Origin: Sphingomonas flavescens | GTDB taxonomy: Bacteria; Pseudomonadota; Alphaproteobacteria; Sphingomonadales; Sphingomonadaceae | Assembly (NCBI RefSeq): GCF_030866745.1 | Contig: NZ_CP133016.1 | Coordinates: 1,426,001 to 1,490,000, forward strand | Direction: 5' to 3' | Length of the DNA: 64,000 nt | Part shown: piece by piece, positions 27,922-36,094 of the stretch | How positions within the stretch are numbered: the stretch's first letter is position 1 | Layout: every line of letters starts with the position of its first letter | The notes under the pieces: generated by a model | Database searches by the model: none | What the model saw: only the letters and a program-made list of their open reading frames with translations | What the model was told of the DNA's origin: nothing | Position numbers and translations under genes: made by a program

Positions 27922-30900
27922 GCCGATGTCCCTGCTTCCGCTTCCGGCGGCGGCGCATGGTGGCGATGCGCAACACGCTTGCTCACGAAGTCCGCCAGGT
28001 GCCGGCAGATGACGTAGAATACTGGGGTGAAAATCAGGCCGAAGATGGTCACGCCCAGCATGCCGAAAGCGACCGCCGTGCCCATGGCCTGTCGCATCTC
28101 CGCGCCCGGCCCGACGGCAATCACCAGCGGGATTACGCCGAAGATGAAAGCAAAGCTGGTCATCAGGATTGGACGCAAGCGCGAGCGCGCGGCGTGGATC
28201 GCCGCTTCATAGGGATTCATGCCGTGATCTTCCTCGCCCTGCCGTGCGAACTCGACGATCAGGATCGCGTTTTTCGCCGCCAGCGCAACGAGCACGATCA
28301 GGCCGATTTGCGTCAGGATATTATTGTCCATGCCGCGGATGTTGATGCCGGTGATTGCGGCAAGGATGCACATTGGCACGATCAGGATGACCGCCAGGGG
28401 CAGGGTCAGCGATTCATATTGCGCGGCGAGCACAAGGAATACGCAGAAGACGGCGATCGCGAAGATCAGCGGCGCGCTGTTGCCGGAGGAGCGCTGCTCG
28501 TATGCGAGACCCGTCCACTCGTAAGAAAACCCGGGTGGAAGGACTTTTGCCGCCATGCCTTCCATTGCGCTCAGCGCATTGCCGGAGGCTTTACCCGGCG
28601 GCGTCTGGCCCTGCAGTTCGGCGGCCGGATAATTGTTGTAGCGGGTCACCTGGACCGGGCCGGCGCCGTAGTGGAACGACGCGACCGACGACAGCGGAAC
28701 CATCGCGCCCGACGATGAACGAACCTGCAGCCGGCCGACGTCGGCGATGTCGTCGCGCGCCTGCTGCTCCGCCTGGGCGGTCACGCGGAAGGTGCGGCCG
28801 AGCAAGTTGAAATCGTTGACGTAGGTCGACCCAAGATAGGTGCCCAGCGCCGAATAGATCTGTGGCGGCTGCACGCCGAGCAATTGCGCGCGATCGCGGT
28901 CGATATCGGCATCGATGCGCGGACTGCCCGTATTGAACAGCGAGAAAACCTGCGCGACGTCCTGATTTTGCGAAGCCGCGCCCATCATCGCGAAAGTGGC
29001 GCCCTGTAGCGCCTGATAACCAGCGTTGGACCGATCCTCGATCATCATCGAGAAGCCGCTGCCGTTACCCAGACCGGGAACCGGCGGCGGCGACAGGAAG
29101 AAGACCTGCGCACCTTGAATCTGGCCAGCCACTGCACCGGTCAATGCGCCCGCCAGCGCCGCCGCGCTCTGGTCCGCAGCCTTGCGGTCCTCGTGCGGTG
29201 CCAGTCGGAAGAACATGACGGCGCTGTTGGACGCCGCGCTGAATGTCGACCCGTCGAGACCGGCGAACTGCGCGGAATCGACGATTGCGTGGTTGGCCGT
29301 CGCGATGTTCCGGACCTTGTCGACCAGGTCGCTGGTGCGGTCGAGCGATGCGCCGGGCGGCAACTGGACGACGCCGATCAGGAAGCCCTGGTCCTGGTCG
29401 GGGATGAACCCCGTTGGCGTCGCGGTGAGCCGCCAAGCCGTCAGTCCAAGCAAGCCGCCGTAAATGAGCAGCATCAGCGACGCCCGGTGCACAGTTTTTG
29501 TCGTCAGCCAGCCATATTTTTCCGACGTGATCGCGAAGCCGCGGTTGAACTTCGCGGCGCCACGGCGAAGCGGTCGCATCCAGCGGCTGCCATTCTCCTC
29601 GCCTTCCTTGCGGTGCGGCTTGAGCAACAGCGCCGCGAGTGCAGGCGACAAGGTCAGCGACATCAGGGTCGAGATGGCGCCGGCAGCGGCGATCGTGACG
29701 GCGAACTGGCGATAGAAGATGCCGGGGATGCCGGAGATGAGGGCGGTCGGGATGAACACCCCGACGAGCACGAGGCCAATGGCGATCAGCGCTCCGCTGA
29801 TTTCCCGCATGGTGAGGTGCGCCGCTTCCTTCGGCGTCTTGCCCTCTCTGATATGGTTCTCGACAGCTTCGACCACGACGATCGTGTCATCGACGACGAT
29901 GCCGACCGCGAGGATAAGCGCGAACATCGACAGCGTGTTGATGGTGAAGCCAAGCGCGAGCAACACGGCGAACGACCCGACCAGCGACACCGGGATGGCA
30001 ATGATCGGGATGATTGCCGCTCGCCATGTTTGCAGGAACACGACGATTACGAGGACGACGAGGACGATGGCCTCGACCAGGGTCCGTTGCACCTCGTCGA
30101 CCGACGCCTGCACATATTCGGTGGGGTTGTACGGAATGGAGTAAGCCATTCCGGCGGGGAATTCCCTGGACGCTTCCTTCAGGTCCTTGAGCACCGCATC
30201 GGCCGTGCTCAGCGCGTTCGATCCGGGCAGCTGCTGGATCGCGATGGCGACGCCGCTCTTGCCGCTGAACTTGCCACGAATACCGTAGTCCTGGCTGCCA
30301 ATCTCCACGCGCGCAACGTCGCGCAGCCGGGTGATCGCCCCGGTCTGCGTATCCGTCTTCAACACGACGTCGGAGAATTGGTTGGGGTCGGTCAGGCGAC
30401 CCTGCACCTGGACGGGAAGCTCAAACGACGGACGGTTCTTGCCGAACGGCGCCTGGCCGATCGAGCCGCCGGCGACCTGCACGTTCTGCCCCCGCAAGGC
30501 AGTGATGATTTCGTCCGCGGTCAGGTTGCGCGCAGCCGCGCGGTCCGGATCGATCCAGATCCGCATAGAGTAATTGCCACCGCCGAACACTTGGACGTTG
30601 CCGACGCCCTGGATCCGCAACAGCCGGTCGCGCAGCTTGGAATTGGCGTAATTGCCGACATAGTCCGTATCGATTGCCGGATCGGTCGAAACCAGCGCGG
30701 CAATCAGCAGGAAGTCCGGCTGCTGCTTGGTCACCGTGACGCCGATCTGCCGGACCTGATCGGGCAGTCGCGGCTCGGCAAGCGCCACGCGGTTCTGCAC
30801 CAGGATTTGGGCCGTATCGATATTCGTGCCCGGGTCGAAGGTCGCGGTGATCTGCGTCTGGTTCTGGGTTGAGGTCGAGCGCAGATAACGCAGCCCTTGG

Positions 30901-31121
30901 ATGCCGTTCACCTCCTGCTCAATCGGCGCAGCGATGGTTTCCGCCATCGTCTCCGCTGTCGCCCCCGGGAATACCGCGATCACCGCGACCGAGGGCGGTG
31001 CGATCTCGGGATACTGGGCGAGCGGCAGCGCGAAGTAGGAGAAGGCGCCGGCCAGCATGATGAACAGCGCGATCACCGCCGAGAAGATCGGCCGATCGAT
31101 GAAGAAGCGCGAAATGTTCAA
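27918..31121 (-). CDS. RND multidrug efflux permease, AcrB/MexB family (HAE1)
   Basis: A 1067-residue inner-membrane proton/drug antiporter. The N-terminus MNISRFFIDRPIFSAVIALF, the repeated 12-helix layout and the proton-relay aspartates in GIVVDDTIVVVEAVENH (TM4) mark the hydrophobe/amphiphile efflux-1 class. Exported substrates cannot be predicted. The start is TTG 31121, 3 bp after the adaptor stop, so translation is probably coupled. A long antisense frame over this gene (29115-30872) is a composition artefact. Confidence 0.95.
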   Translation of the reverse strand: MNISRFFIDRPIFSAVIALFIMLAGAFSYFALPLAQYPEIAPPSVAVIAVFPGATAETMAETIAAPIEQEVNGIQGLRYLRSTSTQNQTQITATFDPGTNIDTAQILVQNRVALAEPRLPDQVRQIGVTVTKQQPDFLLIAALVSTDPAIDTDYVGNYANSKLRDRLLRIQGVGNVQVFGGGNYSMRIWIDPDRAAARNLTADEIITALRGQNVQVAGGSIGQAPFGKNRPSFELPVQVQGRLTDPNQFSDVVLKTDTQTGAITRLRDVARVEIGSQDYGIRGKFSGKSGVAIAIQQLPGSNALSTADAVLKDLKEASREFPAGMAYSIPYNPTEYVQASVDEVQRTLVEAIVLVVLVIVVFLQTWRAAIIPIIAIPVSLVGSFAVLLALGFTINTLSMFALILAVGIVVDDTIVVVEAVENHIREGKTPKEAAHLTMREISGALIAIGLVLVGVFIPTALISGIPGIFYRQFAVTIAAAGAISTLMSLTLSPALAALLLKPHRKEGEENGSRWMRPLRRGAAKFNRGFAITSEKYGWLTTKTVHRASLMLLIYGGLLGLTAWRLTATPTGFIPDQDQGFLIGVVQLPPGASLDRTSDLVDKVRNIATANHAIVDSAQFAGLDGSTFSAASNSAVMFFRLAPHEDRKAADQSAAALAGALTGAVAGQIQGAQVFFLSPPPVPGLGNGSGFSMMIEDRSNAGYQALQGATFAMMGAASQNQDVAQVFSLFNTGSPRIDADIDRDRAQLLGVQPPQIYSALGTYLGSTYVNDFNLLGRTFRVTAQAEQQARDDIADVGRLQVRSSSGAMVPLSSVASFHYGAGPVQVTRYNNYPAAELQGQTPPGKASGNALSAMEGMAAKVLPPGFSYEWTGLAYEQRSSGNSAPLIFAIAVFCVFLVLAAQYESLTLPLAVILIVPMCILAAITGINIRGMDNNILTQIGLIVLVALAAKNAILIVEFARQGEEDHGMNPYEAAIHAARSRLRPILMTSFAFIFGVIPLVIAVGPGAEMRQAMGTAVAFGMLGVTIFGLIFTPVFYVICRHLADFVSKRVAHRHHAPPPEAEAGTSA

Positions 31122-31124
31122 GGA

Positions 31125-32291
31125 TCAGATCCCGGCAGCGGTGGCGCTTGAGGCAGGCGGCGCCTGGACCGGCGTTTCCGGCGTCTCCACAGCAGCCGGC
31201 GGCGCGATCTTGCCGCGTTTTGGGGTGACCTTCTGGCCGGGCATGATCCGCTGCAGGCCGTCGATGACGACGAGATCGTTCGGAGCAAGGCCGCGACGGA
31301 TGACGCGAAGGCCGCCAATCAGCGGACCAAGCTCGACGGGCCGATCCTTCACGTTGCCCTTGGCGTCCGCGACGTGAACCAGACGGCGAACGCCGTCCGT
31401 GGCGATCGCCGTGTCAGGCACCAGCAGCGCAGTGTAAGGCGTGGATCCGGCAAGCCGGATATGCGCCGTCATGCCTGGTCGGATGAAGCCGTCGGTATTC
31501 GGCACGATTGCCCGGGCCTGGATCGTCCCCGCCTGCGGGTTGATCGCATTGTCGACGAAGTCGAGCCGGCCGCGACGGACGAAGTCGCTCTCGTCGGCGA
31601 GGCGGATGCGGACTTCGCGGCCGAGACTGCTCCCGGCCTGCCGTTGGTAGCGAAGCAACAACGCCTCGGAACTGTCGAAGGCAAAGTGAATGGGGTCGGT
31701 CGAAACGATCGTCGTCAGCACGGTCTGGTCGGCGGTGACGGCATTGCCCGGATCGACCCGGCGCTGCGAGACGCGTCCGCTGATCGGCGCAGTGACACGG
31801 GTGAAGCCCAGGTTGAGCCCTTGCGCCCGCAACGTCGCGCGGGCGGCCGCGACATCGGCTTCGCCAGCTCGCAAAGCCGCACGGCGTTGCTCGACCTCTT
31901 CGGTGCTCGCAGCCCGCTGCGCCGCAAGTGTCTGCGACCGCGCCAGCTCAGTGCGCGCATTGACGACGACTGCTTGCGCCCGTGCCAGCTGAGCTCGCGC
32001 TTGGTCGACCTGCGCTCGCGCCGGGCGAGCATCGATGGTGAACAGCAACTGCCCCGCGCGCACATAATCACCATCGCGGAAGTTGGCGGATGTCAGATAG
32101 CCGGAGACGCGCGGCTTCACCTCGACGTCCTTGATGGCTTCGAAGCGCCCGACATATTCGTCCCAATCGACGATATTCTGCTGGACCGGCGTGGCTACTG
32201 TCACGGTCGGCGGCGGCGGTGCCGGCTGCTCCTTTTTTCCGCAGGCGGCGAGAATGAGAAGAGCCGCGACCGCGGCCAGCGTGCGAGACAA
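31125..32291 (-). CDS. RND efflux periplasmic adaptor (AcrA/MexA family)
   Basis: A 388-residue membrane-fusion lipoprotein linking permease and outer-membrane channel. Its signal ends LLILAACGKKEQ, with Cys17 lipidated. A lipoyl/barrel-sandwich domain flanks an Ala/Arg-rich alpha-hairpin (about 95-160), and a beta-barrel follows. The start is TTG 32291 with AAGGGG about 11 bp upstream. It is the first gene of the adaptor-permease-channel operon and is divergent from a TetR regulator. Confidence 0.93.
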   Translation of the reverse strand: MSRTLAAVAALLILAACGKKEQPAPPPPTVTVATPVQQNIVDWDEYVGRFEAIKDVEVKPRVSGYLTSANFRDGDYVRAGQLLFTIDARPARAQVDQARAQLARAQAVVVNARTELARSQTLAAQRAASTEEVEQRRAALRAGEADVAAARATLRAQGLNLGFTRVTAPISGRVSQRRVDPGNAVTADQTVLTTIVSTDPIHFAFDSSEALLLRYQRQAGSSLGREVRIRLADESDFVRRGRLDFVDNAINPQAGTIQARAIVPNTDGFIRPGMTAHIRLAGSTPYTALLVPDTAIATDGVRRLVHVADAKGNVKDRPVELGPLIGGLRVIRRGLAPNDLVVIDGLQRIMPGQKVTPKRGKIAPPAAVETPETPVQAPPASSATAAGI

Positions 32292-32387
32292 GCTCTGTTA
32301 CCCCTTTTCGCTCGCGTTTTGCTTTACGAGTCCGGCGCCCATCTAATTGCTGTTCATCACAAGTCAACGACTGTGGACATATCGGAG

Positions 32388-32408
32388 CGCGTTAATTGCA
32401 CAAACGCG
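32388..32408. promoter_or_regulatory. candidate TetR operator in the divergent efflux/regulator promoter
   Basis: An inverted repeat CGCGTT-N9-AACGCG lies 23 bp before the regulator ATG and about 100 bp before the adaptor start. TetR-type repressors usually bind such palindromes between divergent promoters. No other palindrome of this quality was seen in the 139-bp spacer. Confidence 0.45.
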
Positions 32409-32430
32409 AGCAGATGGTAGGACGCTTCGC

Positions 32431-33018
32431 ATGATGATGGCGGGCCGTTGCGATTTCCGGCGGCGCAAATGCGCCACGACGACCCGAAGCGAGATTCTCG
32501 CTGCGGCACGCCGGCACTTCGCGCGTGAATCGTATGAGAACGTGGGCTTGCGTGAAATCGCCCGCGACGTCGGCGTCGATGTGGCGTTGATCGGCCGCTA
32601 CTTTGGAAACAAGGAAGGCTTGTTCCGAGAAGTCCTTCAGTCGCAGCCGCCCAATCCGCCCGAATTCAACGTGTCCCGCGAAGAACTGCCCGCTTACCTC
32701 GCCTCGCTGATCGTCAGCGACACGCCCGAGAAGGGTCAGGATCATCCGGAAAAGCTGCTGATATCCCTCCGCTCAGCCTCGTCGCCGATCGCCTGTCCGA
32801 TCGTGAGGGAGAGGATCGAGCGCGATCTCGTCGGCCCGATCGCGAAGATCATCGGTGCGCCGGACGCCAAGGGCCGTGCCCGAGCGCTCCTAGCCGTACT
32901 TTTGGGCGTGAAGGTGGTCGACGCGATCATGGCTGCCGACAGCCTTGCGGTGCAGGAGAAAGATCGATTCCGCGCCCGGCTCGAGCGCCTGTTTAGCGCG
33001 GCCATCGCCGAGAACTGA
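32431..33018 (+). CDS. TetR/AcrR-family transcriptional regulator
   Basis: A 195-residue one-component regulator. Its N-terminal helix-turn-helix (about residues 20-65) reads RSEILAAARRHFARESYEN, then LREIARDVGVDVALIGRYFG, with the usual YFGNKEGLF ending. The C-terminal ligand domain is diverged, as is normal. The ATG at 32431 follows TAGGA and begins near the domain; an upstream in-frame start at 32347 is unlikely. Its divergent position suggests that it represses the RND efflux operon and responds to an exported compound. Confidence 0.9.
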   Translation: MMMAGRCDFRRRKCATTTRSEILAAARRHFARESYENVGLREIARDVGVDVALIGRYFGNKEGLFREVLQSQPPNPPEFNVSREELPAYLASLIVSDTPEKGQDHPEKLLISLRSASSPIACPIVRERIERDLVGPIAKIIGAPDAKGRARALLAVLLGVKVVDAIMAADSLAVQEKDRFRARLERLFSAAIAEN

Positions 33019-33191
33019 TCGACGCTGCTTGGCGCTATGGGATGCGATTGGTTCGTTTCGAACGATTTATTCCCCGCAATCTGCCATTCATTTGACTGAT
33101 TAATGTGATTGAAATGGCTGGAATTCAGGGCGAAGCTGGCCTTACTAAGGATAGCAATTTAGGGTGTGGCGACCCAGCTCGGGAGTGCCGC

Positions 33192-33818
33192 ATGTTGAGC
33201 GGAGTGAGATTTTCCTTGGACGATCCGGACGGGACGCGCGGTAGGCGCGCAGGGCCGATCGGCCTGGTTCCATTCGACGACGACGTGACCGCTCGGGTTC
33301 GCAAGTTGAACGCGGGTCAGCTTGCTTGCCTTCGCCTTGTCGACCGCCATTGGAGCTCGAAGGAAATCGCCGCCGAGCTCGGCATTTCCCCGCACACCGT
33401 GGACCAACGGATTCGCCAGGCCCTTGCAACGCTTGGCGTGGAGCGGCGCACGCAGGCAGCCCGCCTCGTCGCTCAGCATGTTCCGGCTCCCGAGGGGGAA
33501 TATCAGCGATTGATACATCAATCGCCGCACATTCCCGACCAGATCGAAACCGATCAACCAGAAGCCACGGTCAGTATTCAGATTCGGCACGCTGACCGTG
33601 CAGGGGAGGTCGGAGACGCTGGTTTCCTAACCGAGCAGAGGCCCGCTTCATTCCGGTCTTCCCTGCAACCGCCGTTCGCGACGAGGAGCAATCCCCGGAA
33701 TGAGATGAGCGCTGGCCAGCGGCTGTTTTGGGTCGCGACCATCGCAATAGGATCGGCCTTTTCGGCGGGCATGTATCTCGCCGGACTCGAAAGCCTGGCG
33801 CGGCTTCTCAAAGGCTAG
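33192..33818 (+). CDS. LuxR-type HTH regulator with C-terminal membrane anchor
   Basis: A 208-residue protein. A GerE/LuxR-type helix-turn-helix occupies about residues 38-95 (LNAGQLACLRLV, then SSKEIAAELGISPHTVDQRI). There is no receiver or autoinducer domain in front of it. A polar linker follows, then a hydrophobic segment near the C-terminus (about 178-200, LFWVATIAIGSAFSAGMYLA) that looks like one membrane helix. This would be a membrane-tethered DNA-binding protein. The signal it senses is unknown. The 172 bp upstream are AT-richer than the surroundings and hold no gene. Confidence 0.82.
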   Translation: MLSGVRFSLDDPDGTRGRRAGPIGLVPFDDDVTARVRKLNAGQLACLRLVDRHWSSKEIAAELGISPHTVDQRIRQALATLGVERRTQAARLVAQHVPAPEGEYQRLIHQSPHIPDQIETDQPEATVSIQIRHADRAGEVGDAGFLTEQRPASFRSSLQPPFATRSNPRNEMSAGQRLFWVATIAIGSAFSAGMYLAGLESLARLLKG

Positions 33819-33858
33819 CCGCAGGGCGGGCCATTACTCAGTATCGGTCGACGCCCCT

Positions 33859-33877
33859 CCGACGCGGAACCCGTCGG
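33859..33877 (+). promoter_or_regulatory. small hairpin in the leader of the 33890 gene
   Basis: CCGACG-N7-CGTCGG forms a 6-bp GC-rich stem just before the ribosome site (GGAAAGGAA) of the next gene. It might affect translation or mRNA stability. Single example, low certainty. Confidence 0.3.
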
Positions 33878-33889
33878 AAAGGAACAGCC

Positions 33890-34231
33890 ATGCGCAAACA
33901 GATGATGGAACACGCCGCTCACGAACTGGCCACGCAGGTCCGTGCCGTTGAAGACAGCATTGAAGCCACGCTTGCAGAACTCGCTGAGCTTCAGGCGCGG
34001 ATGGTTCGCGCCAGGGCCGCCACCGGTGTGGGATTTGTGAACAGTCATGCGCCATTCGAACTGCTGGCCGCCGCGACCGCCGGGATCGTCAATGCCCGCG
34101 GAAGCATCGCCAACTGCCACGCTGCGTTGGTGGAAACGCGAAAGACGATTCCCGGCCTTCGTACCCTTGCCATCGGCGACAACGAATGTCCGCCGGCGCA
34201 GGGGTCGGCCAACCTTCGCATCGTCGCCTGA
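33890..34231 (+). CDS. small helical protein of unknown function
   Basis: A 113-residue soluble protein. The first 45 residues form a probable coiled coil (QVRAVEDSIEATLAELAELQ). A helix-rich middle follows (FELLAAATAGIVNARGSIAN), and the tail is short and polar. No family is recognised. The start is supported by GGAAAGGAACAGCC before ATG. It lies 71 bp downstream of the membrane-anchored regulator and may depend on it. Confidence 0.7.
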   Translation: MRKQMMEHAAHELATQVRAVEDSIEATLAELAELQARMVRARAATGVGFVNSHAPFELLAAATAGIVNARGSIANCHAALVETRKTIPGLRTLAIGDNECPPAQGSANLRIVA

Positions 34232-34273
34232 TTCCCGTTGACCCCGGGCATCGTCATGATTGACGGGTGAGAA

Positions 34274-34693
34274 ATGGCTCCAAACCTTTTTAGAATCCTG
34301 TTGCTGCTCGTCGCCCTTTTCGCGTTCTGGCGAGGGCGTCGCGACGAGCGAAGGGTTGGGGTCATTCTCGTCGCCGGTGTTATTGCCACGACACTCGCAT
34401 TATCCCCCGTGCACGAACGGTTTGAGGGTCTGGAGGGCGCTGTCGCCGCCGTCGACGTGATCGTCTTTCTCGGCTTTCTGTGGGTCGCCCTGCAGTCGGA
34501 TCGCTTCTGGCCGTTGTGGATCGCGGGGCTGCAGCTGACGACGATCCTCGGTCACCTCGTCCGGGCAGTCGATGCCGGACTTTTTCCACGGGCCTATGGG
34601 GCAGCGCTGATGTTCTGGGGCTACCCGATCGTCATCATCCTTGCGATCGGCACTTGGCGGTCGCACCGGCGATTGCAGCGCGAATACGCCTAG
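34274..34693 (+). CDS. small integral membrane protein of unknown function
   Basis: A 139-residue protein with about four hydrophobic segments (for example LFRILLLLVALFAFWRG at the start and ALMFWGYPIVIILAIGTW near the end) joined by short charged loops. Similar small membrane proteins are common and uncharacterised in sphingomonads. No catalytic motif is visible. It is followed 40 bp later by the rRNA methyltransferase gene on the same strand. Confidence 0.75.
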   Translation: MAPNLFRILLLLVALFAFWRGRRDERRVGVILVAGVIATTLALSPVHERFEGLEGAVAAVDVIVFLGFLWVALQSDRFWPLWIAGLQLTTILGHLVRAVDAGLFPRAYGAALMFWGYPIVIILAIGTWRSHRRLQREYA

Positions 34694-34733
34694 TGGGCTG
34701 GACAGCCGCGGCGACAAAGCTAAGCCGCTCGGC

Positions 34734-35477
34734 ATGTCCCGGCGCAAGAAATCTCATCAAAGTCATGGTACGCCGAACCGTCCGCGACTGTGGGGAAAGC
34801 ATGCCGTTGCGGCGGCGCTCGACAATCCCAATCGCCGGATTTTGAAGGCTTGGACAACGCGCGAAGCCGCGGCGTTCATGCAGTTCCCGAAAGACGTGCC
34901 AGTCACGATGGCGGAGGCTCCGGATCTCGGCCGGTTGGTCCCGAACGATGCGCCGCATCAGGGCGTCGTTATTGAAGTCGAGCCGCTCGAGGATGTGTGG
35001 CTCGACGGATTGCTGGCCGAGCCGCCGGATCGATCCTTGTTGCTGGTGCTCGACCAGGTGACGGATCCGCACAACGTCGGTGCCATCCTTCGCTCGGCAG
35101 CAGCATTCGGTGCCCTCGGAATCGTCACTCAGGACCGCCATGCTCCCCCGGAGAGCGGGGTAGTCGCCAAAGCGGCGTCGGGGGCCTTGGAGCGGGTACC
35201 GTGGGTGCGGGTTGTCAACCTGGCGCGGGCGCTTGAGGAGATTGCCGAGGCCGGGTTTTGGCGAATTGGACTGGCAGGCGACGCCGAGACGGAACTCAAG
35301 GACGCGCTCGGACCACAGCGCGTCGCTTTGGTGCTGGGCGCCGAGGGCGAGGGCATGCGCCACAACACCCGGCAGCATTGCGATGCGCTCGCCAAGCTTC
35401 CGATCAGCGACGCCATTGAGAGTCTCAATGTGTCCAACGCCGCCGCCGTTGCGATGTACGCTGCGGCGACTGCCTGA
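34734..35477 (+). CDS. rlmB: TrmH/SpoU-family rRNA 2'-O-methyltransferase (RlmB-like)
   Basis: A 247-residue SPOUT methyltransferase expected to make Gm2251 in 23S rRNA. It has a basic N-terminus (SRRKKSHQ), a substrate-binding L30e-like domain (about 20-95) and three knot motifs: PHNVGAILRSAAAFG, VLGAEGEGMRHNT and ESLNVSNAAAVAMYA. Assignment to RlmB rather than another SpoU member rests on length and the N-terminal domain. Its stop overlaps the next start by one base (TGATG). Confidence 0.85.
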   Translation: MSRRKKSHQSHGTPNRPRLWGKHAVAAALDNPNRRILKAWTTREAAAFMQFPKDVPVTMAEAPDLGRLVPNDAPHQGVVIEVEPLEDVWLDGLLAEPPDRSLLLVLDQVTDPHNVGAILRSAAAFGALGIVTQDRHAPPESGVVAKAASGALERVPWVRVVNLARALEEIAEAGFWRIGLAGDAETELKDALGPQRVALVLGAEGEGMRHNTRQHCDALAKLPISDAIESLNVSNAAAVAMYAAATA

Positions 35478-36094
35478 TGGTTCGCACGACCGAGAGCATC
35501 GAGGCCCATCTAACGTCCCTCGCCGACCGCGAGCCTGCCTTCGCCAAGGTCATCGCCCAACTCGGGATGCCCGAGCCGCGCAATAGCAAACCCGGGGCGG
35601 AAACCCTGCTTCGCACCATCGTCGGACAGCAGGTCAGCGTCGCCGCGGCCCGCTCGATGTGGGCCAAGCTCGAAGGCGCATTTGGCTCGCCGCCGGACCT
35701 CGCCAAGCTCCTCGCGGCCAGCGACGAGGAACTGCGCGCTGCGGGAATGTCGCGGCAGAAATCCGGCTATATTCGCAGCCTCGCCGAGCTGGTGCTGTCG
35801 GGTAAACTCGACCTCGCCAATCTGCCGGCCGACGACGAAGAAGCCATTGCGCTGCTCACCAAGATCAAGGGGATCGGCCGCTGGTCGGCGGAAATCTACC
35901 TACTCTTCGCCGAAGGTCGGGCAGACGTGTTCCCGGCGGGCGACCTTGCTGTCCTCGTCGAGATTGGGAGGCTACTCGGCCTTCCGGATAAACCCACCGA
36001 GAAGCAGCTTCGCGAGCTTGCCGAGGCGTGGCGCCCCTATCGCGGTGCCGCGGCAGTGCTTGCCTGGCACAGCTACAATAGCGCGGTGCTCTAA
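35477..36094 (+). CDS. AlkA-type DNA-3-methyladenine glycosylase
   Basis: A 205-residue HhH-GPD DNA glycosylase that excises alkylated bases. The helix-hairpin-helix is LTKIKGIGRWSAEIYLLF (about 127-144), followed by the catalytic Asp156 in FPAGDLAVL. It lacks the N-terminal TBP-like domain of E. coli AlkA, as do many short members. The start overlaps the rlmB stop. It converges on a membrane protein gene; the two frames overlap by 4 bp (36091-36094). Confidence 0.92.
   Translation: MVRTTESIEAHLTSLADREPAFAKVIAQLGMPEPRNSKPGAETLLRTIVGQQVSVAAARSMWAKLEGAFGSPPDLAKLLAASDEELRAAGMSRQKSGYIRSLAELVLSGKLDLANLPADDEEAIALLTKIKGIGRWSAEIYLLFAEGRADVFPAGDLAVLVEIGRLLGLPDKPTEKQLRELAEAWRPYRGAAAVLAWHSYNSAVL

Noticed and set aside
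29115-30872. 585-codon plus-strand frame opposite the RND permease
   Set aside because: It is antisense to a clear AcrB homologue, is rich in Arg/Asp/His as GC-rich shadows are, and has no recognisable motif or ribosome site.
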